Of a DNA stretch of 64,000 nt, positions 57,554 through 64,000 are shown in pieces. The translations under genes and the position numbers were made by a program. The notes under the pieces were generated by a model. That model was given only the letters and a program-made list of their open reading frames with translations. It was not told where the DNA came from and searched no databases. This DNA comes from Warburgia ugandensis. Its lineage: Eukaryota; Streptophyta; Magnoliopsida; Canellales; Canellaceae. The DNA lies in assembly GCA_035236585.1 (NCBI GenBank), contig CP141126.1, positions 69,417,414-69,481,413 on the forward strand, in the 5' to 3' direction. Each line of letters begins with the position of its first letter. Position 1 is the first letter of the stretch.

Positions 57554-60500
57554 TGTGACACACCGGTTTTTCCCAAAAATTTTTCGCATTTATTTTGTAA
57601 AGGTGGTGCACCAATATTTTTATAAATTCAAAAAAAGTGAAAAAAATGTTCTTTGAAGTTCATTTTTCCAAAAACCCAGATGTCACCTCAACTCCCATAC
57701 TATACATAACATAGTTTTTATAGAAGATAGACATATATTTTATGAAACAACATGACCCATTTAGTGGTTCACATACACAACCCCTATTATCATTATACTA
57801 AATGTCCAAAGCAGCATAATCCAAATAACTAATTATACAATACAAAAACTTTAACAAAATATATACCTGAGCACAGAAGTATGGCTGTTGAACTCCTCTT
57901 GCTTGTGTATGTCTTCTCCTGTATATCTATATCTAAGATATTGTAAACATAAAATGTTTACAATTTCTCAGCACGTTATGCTTGGAACGGGAGTGTTAAG
58001 AAAACATGCTAATTACATATGAATTAAGAATTTTACATCAATTAAAATATTCAATTTCATCACAATGCTTTTATTGGATGAAGTTTACAACATAGTTCAT
58101 AATTCAATAATTTCATTAATAATTCAATTATGTGCAAGCCATTGATAAAGTAGCTATTTATAATTCTTCTTCTTCATATGAATATAATAATCACATTTTA
58201 GAGATTACACTTTACATGATATATTTAATATATATAATTCACTAGTATTTTAAATATTTATTATTATCATTTTGCATATAATACCATACTCCAATTCTAT
58301 GGACCATACTCTGCATAATATATCTACCCATTCACTTCCCTTACGAAAAATTTTATGAAATTATGTCCTCCAACATATACATATAGGAATGTATCATATA
58401 TATTTAAATTATTAAAAGCTATACAAAATTATGAACATAGTCCATAGGTTTTATAACCTACATTCCCGACTATATTGGGTATTAAAATCATACCCCTTCC
58501 ATATGGGGTTTATAATACTCCAGCCACTGCTCGTAACATCATAAAAGGCATTTCATCATGCCATCATCATAATAGGCATCTCATCATGCCATCATCATAT
58601 AACGCATCTCATCATGCCATCATACATGCACTATAGTGCATCAAATGCAAGGATTGCTATGCTTCAATCTAAATCTGTACAACATGCCTGGATAACTACA
58701 CAATAATCCACCTATACCATGCTCGATGGAAATCACAATATCCATGTTTGTATGGGAGGACAATGGTTGTCATAGTGGTAGCCTTCCCATAATTGCCCCA
58801 CCCGACTTTTAGCAACACATAGTGCTTGGTATCCATAATATCATAAATTTCAGAGAGCGGGTGGCCAAACCCTCATAACTCTCCTAGCATAGCGTCCCTA
58901 TGTCTATGCCTGTCTAAAACAAAGCTCCTAGGCCACCACGCCTGGATGTAAAATAATAATATACAGGTGTCTTGTGTGTCTATAATATATATGAATATCT
59001 CATCAAAATCATAACATCCTCACTTAATAGGTGATAGACCACTAAGGATGTAATCTAAAATCCTAAACTCATACATCACGTATGATGTAATGGTACCCAT
59101 GTACCATAAATGTCTTGTATCATAATAACAGCTATGATATTTTTAAGAACAGATCATGTGTATCATCTAATATCATTTAGTAGGCTTCAATTATAAGCAT
59201 ACCATTCATGTAGCATTTCAATTAACAAATTTTCATCATAAACAAGTAAACATTTTTCATCATCATATATCATATGAAATGCACAATTTAAATGATATAA
59301 TATCTATCATAAGAATAAGATCATGTTTAAAACATATCTTACTATTAAGACATACTTATCTTACTATTATGACATGCTTTCTTAATTCTCCACCTACCTC
59401 GTGTGACGTGTTTATCTATTTCCCACTAGCTAATCAACGGCGCTTGCAAAGTCTCACAGATCATATTGATCTAGTCCTTGTCCTTCACCTGAATTTTCCA
59501 AATCAAGTAATCAATCACTAATCCTAAGGGAATAATCCTTTTAACAACTTTTATGGTATGGACCATAGAATTTGATTTTATTCTATACCTAAATTCCTCG
59601 ATTGATCTCAACCGTGGCTCTAGGTTAGTGAGATCATCTTTAGTAGGCTCCTAATCCTAATATCTTCTAAGAATTGTGATTGGCATGTCCTAGGGATCAT
59701 GATAGACTATTTGGATAGGAAAAGTGAAGCCAGGTCATCACTGATCAGATGACCTGACCTCCGATCACAGGTCTGATAATTTCAAAGGTTGGATCTTCCT
59801 AGATTGATATTTAGGAAGATGGCTTTTATTCCTTGCATCACAAGGATCGCGAGAGTACTCTCAAACTTCCAAAACTCCTCATGGGTTGCTCAAAATCCAA
59901 GTTTGAAGGTTAAGGGTTAAATTGGGTCAACTCAGTCCTGTCCAACCAAGTTAGAGGCAAGTTGACTTGACGAGTCCACTTTGCCCTAACTCGTTTGAAC
60001 TAGTGAAGACAAGGAAGATGGAGATGGTGGTAGCTGGTGGCCAAATTGGGTGCAGTCTGATCTTGGCCACTGAAAAATGCAGGTGGGAGGCAAAAACTCG
60101 GTGCTAGTCACCAGTGATCGTCAGGTTCCTCTGCTTGGACCCGATAGAGAACAATCATAGACAGGGGAACCGTGGGGACGATCTGGGTATGCAAGCTGGC
60201 CGGCCTAGAGGCCTAGCCATGCTGTGCCTTGCAAAAGACAAGAGGGAAAGGGGAAAAACACACGTGGTCGGGGTTTGAGCACATCGGTTGTTCATGGCTA
60301 GGCCATGCCCCAAGAATTTGATCAGGGTTTTGGTACATGGAGTAGATGGGGAAGGAGCTGAACATGCTTGTTGCTGGAAAGGAATGGGAACTAGAGAAAG
60401 AGTTTTCCAGAGATGAAAGGAATCAGGGAAACCCAATCTGGGTATCCCTTTGTCACCGAAAAAGCATAGATCCACTAGGGATCTTCTCAGAGAAGAGGAG

Positions 60501-61419
60501 AAGCAGAGGGGAATCGCAAAAAAAGCACAAATCCACTAGGGATCTGCTCGAAGAAGAGGAGAAGCAGAGGGTTTGGGGGTTTCTTCTTGGTCACAGGAAA
60601 ACATAGATCCACTATGGATTTTCTCAGAGAAGAGGAAAGCTAGGGTTTGGGACAAAGGAGAGCTTGCTAGTAGCAGATTTGAGTAGGGTTTGCAGTGGGT
60701 GGCCGAAAAGATGCCAGAGAAGGGGGCTTTGTCCAAGGAAAAGGCTTCGGACGTTGGTAGGGGAGATCGGTAGGAGGGGGGAACAATTTATAGAAATCGA
60801 GCATGCCGGCCTTAGGAAATGGGGTTTGGGGATTTCCTAGCTCATCGGCCATGGGGAAGGAGATCAGAGGGAGGGGTTTTCTCCATTATTGGCGAGCTAG
60901 ACCCAGCTGCTGCGTCAGGTGCAACGTCGACGACGAGAGAGAGAGAGAGAGAGAGCCAGACTCAACATTACGTCGGGTTTCCAATGTGAGGCGGGGTGCT
61001 AATATCAATTTGGCCCCCTTTTGTTAAGTTATGTTTTTTTTTCATCTTTTAATTATCATATTGCCCTTGACTTCGAAGGTCCATAACTTCTTCATCTGGA
61101 CTCTATTTTTAGTGTTCTTTAGCTCGCTGGATTCCATTTTCTAAGCACTATCTAATGTTTTGTCTTAGTTCCAAATTATACTTTTGGCTCATGGAAGAGT
61201 AAATGTTTAGGGTGAAATTGATCCGAACTCCAATTTCATTGTTCTTTATGTTGTTTAGACTCAATTTTTTGAGTACATTCCAAATATTCATGCTTGCACT
61301 CAAAATTCTATTTCTATAAAAATTTATTTTCTTTGGGTAAAAAATTTCAATTATATTTCAAAATTCTAATTTCACATAATAATGCCCAGAATAGTATTTA
61401 CAACTTTGGAGTTGTTACA
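57554..61419 (-). mobile_element. Solo LTR B, chromovirus type
   Basis: 3,866 bp, TGTGACACACCGG to GAGTTGTTACA on the plus strand, flanked by a perfect AAAAG duplication (57,549-57,553 and 61,420-61,424). On the minus strand it starts TGTAACAACTCC and ends GGTGTGTCACA, the chromovirus LTR pattern. No coding region, primer site or second LTR was found inside. A minus-strand TATAAATT lies at 60,785-60,792 and a (GA)n run at 60,935-60,955. Confidence 0.88.
58540..58623. repeat. 28-bp tandem repeat, three copies
   Basis: Three 28-bp units (58,540-58,567, 58,568-58,595, 58,596-58,623) with the shared core TCATCATGCCATCAT. They differ at a few positions. The array lies within solo LTR B. Confidence 0.9.
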
Positions 61420-61424
61420 AAAAG

Positions 61425-62443
61425 TGAGGTGAGCTTGCTGAGGTCAACTTTCTAAATATAAGAAAAGGGAAGGGGGAGGTGCTGCATTCTAGCCTACGAT
61501 GGGGCATGGAATTCCTTCTATTAAGGTGTCTCACATGACTGGATGGAAAGAAAGTGGAAAAAGATAGGAAGGATGGAGGAAAGATATAGGAAGGTAAGGT
61601 AGTTGAGTGAGGAAAGGAATTAGAAGGCGGTGTTGGTGGAGCGGATGGATTTGGAAGGGAGAAGGTGCCACTTTTCAAGGAAGGTGGAGTGAAACTCCTT
61701 CCCTTTTAAGTATGTCATGTGGTGGGTAGGAAAGAGAGAGAAAAGAGGGAGAAAAAGAGAAGAAAAGATAAGGAATTTTGACTTCATTTCCCTTTTTATT
61801 GGTCCACCTACCTTACCATGTTGATTATTACTCAAATTCCTTTCTAATTATCCCTTCAAATTCACTATTTGGCTTAGGATAAGTGCATCTATATGTCTTC
61901 CAATTGTGTGATTCCATGTGGGATGGTTCTCATGTGGCTTGATGGCTCACTTTCATGGCTTAATGCTTGAAGGCTTGAATAGCTAAGTCCTTTGGCTTCA
62001 AGGCATGAATGACTTGGCTTACTTAGATTTTCTTGTTAAATTAGGAAACTTCATGCATGGCTCCGATTCTTATTTAAAAGTGATGGAATTGTATGGCTTT
62101 TTGCATGGGCCCATTTTAGTCACCTTTGGATCTTCCAATTGCTTTTTGCTTGCCTCAAGATGATCTTGAACCATGATTGATCTTAGGAATGATGAAATTT
62201 AGGTCTTTGGCCCTCTTTTGATCTTCATCTTTAATTCTCATCTTAATTGATCTTAGCTGTTGGATTATATTCACACACTTAATATTGATTAGCATCTAAA
62301 CTTGTAAAATATCAAGCTTTTGAATTATTAGGTAAAAAATGTATGTGTTGTGAAATTTTAGAAAAAACCTAGAATAATGCCTATAATTTATAACACATGA
62401 GATACTAATTGGGTACTTTTTATATAAATTTGAACACTTATCA
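61425..62443 (-). repeat. G5 5' LTR, segment 2
   Basis: Resumes with TGAGGTGAGCTTGCTGAGGT, matching 47,130 onward, and ends GAACACTTATCA at 62,443. Confidence 0.88.
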
Positions 62444-62448
62444 TCTCC
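62444..62448. other. G5 target-site duplication, right copy (TCTCC)
   Basis: Identical to 26,389-26,393. Joining the two flanks with one copy removed restores the order of LINE RT motifs. Confidence 0.9.
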
Positions 62449-63546
62449 CATATTCTTCCAAACCTCTATTGCTATACCAAAGTGCCCCAGAGCCTTTCTT
62501 GATTTTATCCTTTTCAAGGCCTCTTTCACTTTATGTATCCTAATCCTATGGTAGAACCTATATAGTCCAATGTTATTTAGGTATACAGTTCTTTCAATCT
62601 CTATATCTTGTCATTTAACAATTCTTGAAAGTAACTTTCTCATCTTTGATTACCCTCATCATCTTTGACTAGTACCCTTTAGTCATCACTTTTAATGCAT
62701 TTAACGCGGTTTAAAGTCTTTATTCTTTTGTTCTCCTTTTTTTTGTGAGTTTGAAAATATCTTTCTCACCTTCTATTGACCTTAATGTATTGTAGAGATT
62801 ATCATATGCCTTTAGTTTAGCCACACTTACTATTCTAATAGAAACCATTTTAGTATTCTTATATTGCTTAAAGTTTTTGTTATTTCTTGTTCTCTCCTAG
62901 TGCTTTAAAACAAACTCGTTTCTCTTTAAGAACTTTTAGTACTTTTTCAATCCACCATCAAGTTTTCTTACTGGTTGCCTTATACCTTTGGATACTCATA
63001 GAACATTGTTTACCACTTTCTTAATGGACTCGACCATATTGGTAACATGGTGTTTACTTCTATTTCATTGTTCCACTTTCCTTCTACCATCAATTTGTGT
63101 GTGAATGATGTTATCTTCTTTCCTTTTAAGTTCCACCATTTAGTTTCTGGACAATTGTTAAATGTATTTCCTTTCTTTCATCTCTTAATGTAAATATCCA
63201 TAATCATGAACCTATGTTGTGTGATTAAACTCTCACTGGGTATTACCTTATAATCCTTACAGATTGATATTTCAATATTTTTAAGTAGAAAAAAGTCTGT
63301 TTGACTTATCTATGATCCACTTTTAAAGGTTAGTAAGTGTTCATCCCTCTTCTTGAAGTATGTGTTTGCTAGAGTTAGGTTATATGAGAAAGAAAAATAG
63401 AGAATAGCTTCCCTTATCTCATTTCTTTATCCAACACCAGACCCTCCATGTGCCCTGTCATATCCTTCATTTTCTTTTCCTACATTACCATTTAAGTCTA
63501 TCCACTTTGTGTTGGAAATTTCTTGCATTAGTGCCTTCATATGTTT

Positions 63547-63741
63547 CTAGAAATGTCTCTTAATTCTATCTTCTAACCCTACATGTGGGGTGTACGCATT
63601 TATAAAATTTATGATCTTCTCTCTTAGAATAAATTGTATTAGTAGAATTCTATCATTGGTTCTTTTAATGTTTACACCTTTATCGTTTAAATCTTTATCC
63701 ACTACTATCCCTATGTCAGTTCGATTATTGTCCTTTCCCAT
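63547..63741 (-). pseudogene. LINE B endonuclease segment
   Basis: A 64-codon segment with DIGIVVDKDLNDKGVNIKRT, NDRILLIQFILREKIINFIN and AYTPHVGLEDRIKRHF. These match the plant RTE endonuclease (VGIIVDKELK...RIIALKLVL...INVISAYAPQVG). The AYTPHVG block is part of the catalytic fold. A premature stop ends it. Confidence 0.75.
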
Positions 63742-64000
63742 GTACCAAAGCTTATATCCATTGATTCTCTACTTTTAACCGCTTTCCACTTGGTTTTTTG
63801 AACATAAGCTATGTTGAGTCTCTTATGTTTCATCGTATTTACTACCTAAAACCTCTTACATGCTGTGTGCCTATATTCCTTAATGCCATACAAATCTTAT
63901 TCTCTTGAGTAAGTGTCTTTATGCGTGTACATGTAGAACGACGTGGGGACCCCTACCTATTTTCCACTGCACCTCGGTTTTGATGTAGTGTGTTGCTTCT

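Larger units (their letters stand above)
26394..62443 (-). mobile_element. G5: Athila-like Ty3/gypsy element with nested insertions
   Basis: A minus-strand LTR retrotransposon spanning 36,050 bp because younger elements have entered both LTRs. It has TG...CA ends and a perfect 5-bp target-site duplication. The internal region (48,119-about 55,984) encodes gag, protease, RT, RNase H and integrase of the Athila type, all broken. Each LTR was about 2.6 kb without insertions (right copy 1,569 plus 1,019 bp). It inserted into LINE B. Confidence 0.88.
62444..64000 (-). mobile_element. LINE B, 5' half: endonuclease to RT start
   Basis: The segment at 62,450-62,529 reads MKEALKRIKSRKALGHFGIA, then IEVWKNMGDD, the RT start that should precede the WLTKLFNKI block now at 26,390. 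Upstream are the endonuclease linker, then INFINAYTPHVGLEDRIK and DIGIVVDKDLNDKGVNI (63,547-63,741), then RLNIAYVQKTKWK near 63,800-63,830, the endonuclease N-terminus. Frames are broken. The 5' end lies past the window. Confidence 0.85.

Noticed and set aside
58540-58623. CRISPR-like array from three regular repeats
   Set aside because: The 28-bp units are head-to-tail with no spacers, in plant LTR DNA.

Overview
The window is plant nuclear DNA, almost certainly from a flowering plant with a retrotransposon-rich genome. The evidence is a mitochondrial Rieske iron-sulfur exon of plant type, an Au-like SINE, RTE-type LINEs, and several Ty3/gypsy lineages (chromovirus with chromodomain, Athila-like) plus a Ty1/copia remnant. 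I cannot assign a species. Only one host gene segment is convincing; most of the rest is transposable element, and almost none of it is coding-intact.

Left part (1-14,400): a minus-strand LINE piece carrying an Au-like SINE abuts a partial LTR of minus-strand gypsy element G1 (to 7,548). G1 in turn interrupts the integrase of an older minus-strand gypsy remnant G2 (7,549-9,760). A third minus-strand gypsy remnant G3 follows (10,315-about 13,640).

Middle (14,400-24,990): a stretch of intron-like, repeat-poor DNA with two degenerate tandem repeats; then G7, a minus-strand gypsy derivative with recognisable LTRs, primer-binding site and gag (19,087-21,908) that holds a TIR DNA element; then a 173-bp tandem duplication; then the plus-strand Rieske exon (22,824-23,476, ending at a stop). 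The 5' exon with the transit peptide was not found.

Right part (24,991-64,000): one RTE-type LINE (LINE B, minus strand) is split inside its reverse transcriptase by a 36-kb insertion flanked by a perfect TCTCC target-site duplication. The insertion is G5, an Athila-like gypsy element (26,394-62,443). Nested in its left LTR are G4, a plus-strand chromovirus, and a copia remnant. Nested in G4's right LTR is G6, a large non-autonomous LTR element (TSD GAAAC). Nested in G6's right LTR is solo LTR A (TSD CCCGG). G5's right LTR holds solo LTR B (TSD AAAAG). This gives five levels: LINE B, G5, G4, G6, solo LTR A.

The elements do not work together in a pathway. What the window records is an insertion order, with later deletions and point decay. 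I found no CRISPR array, tRNA or rRNA gene, bacterial operon, or previously undescribed gene system.
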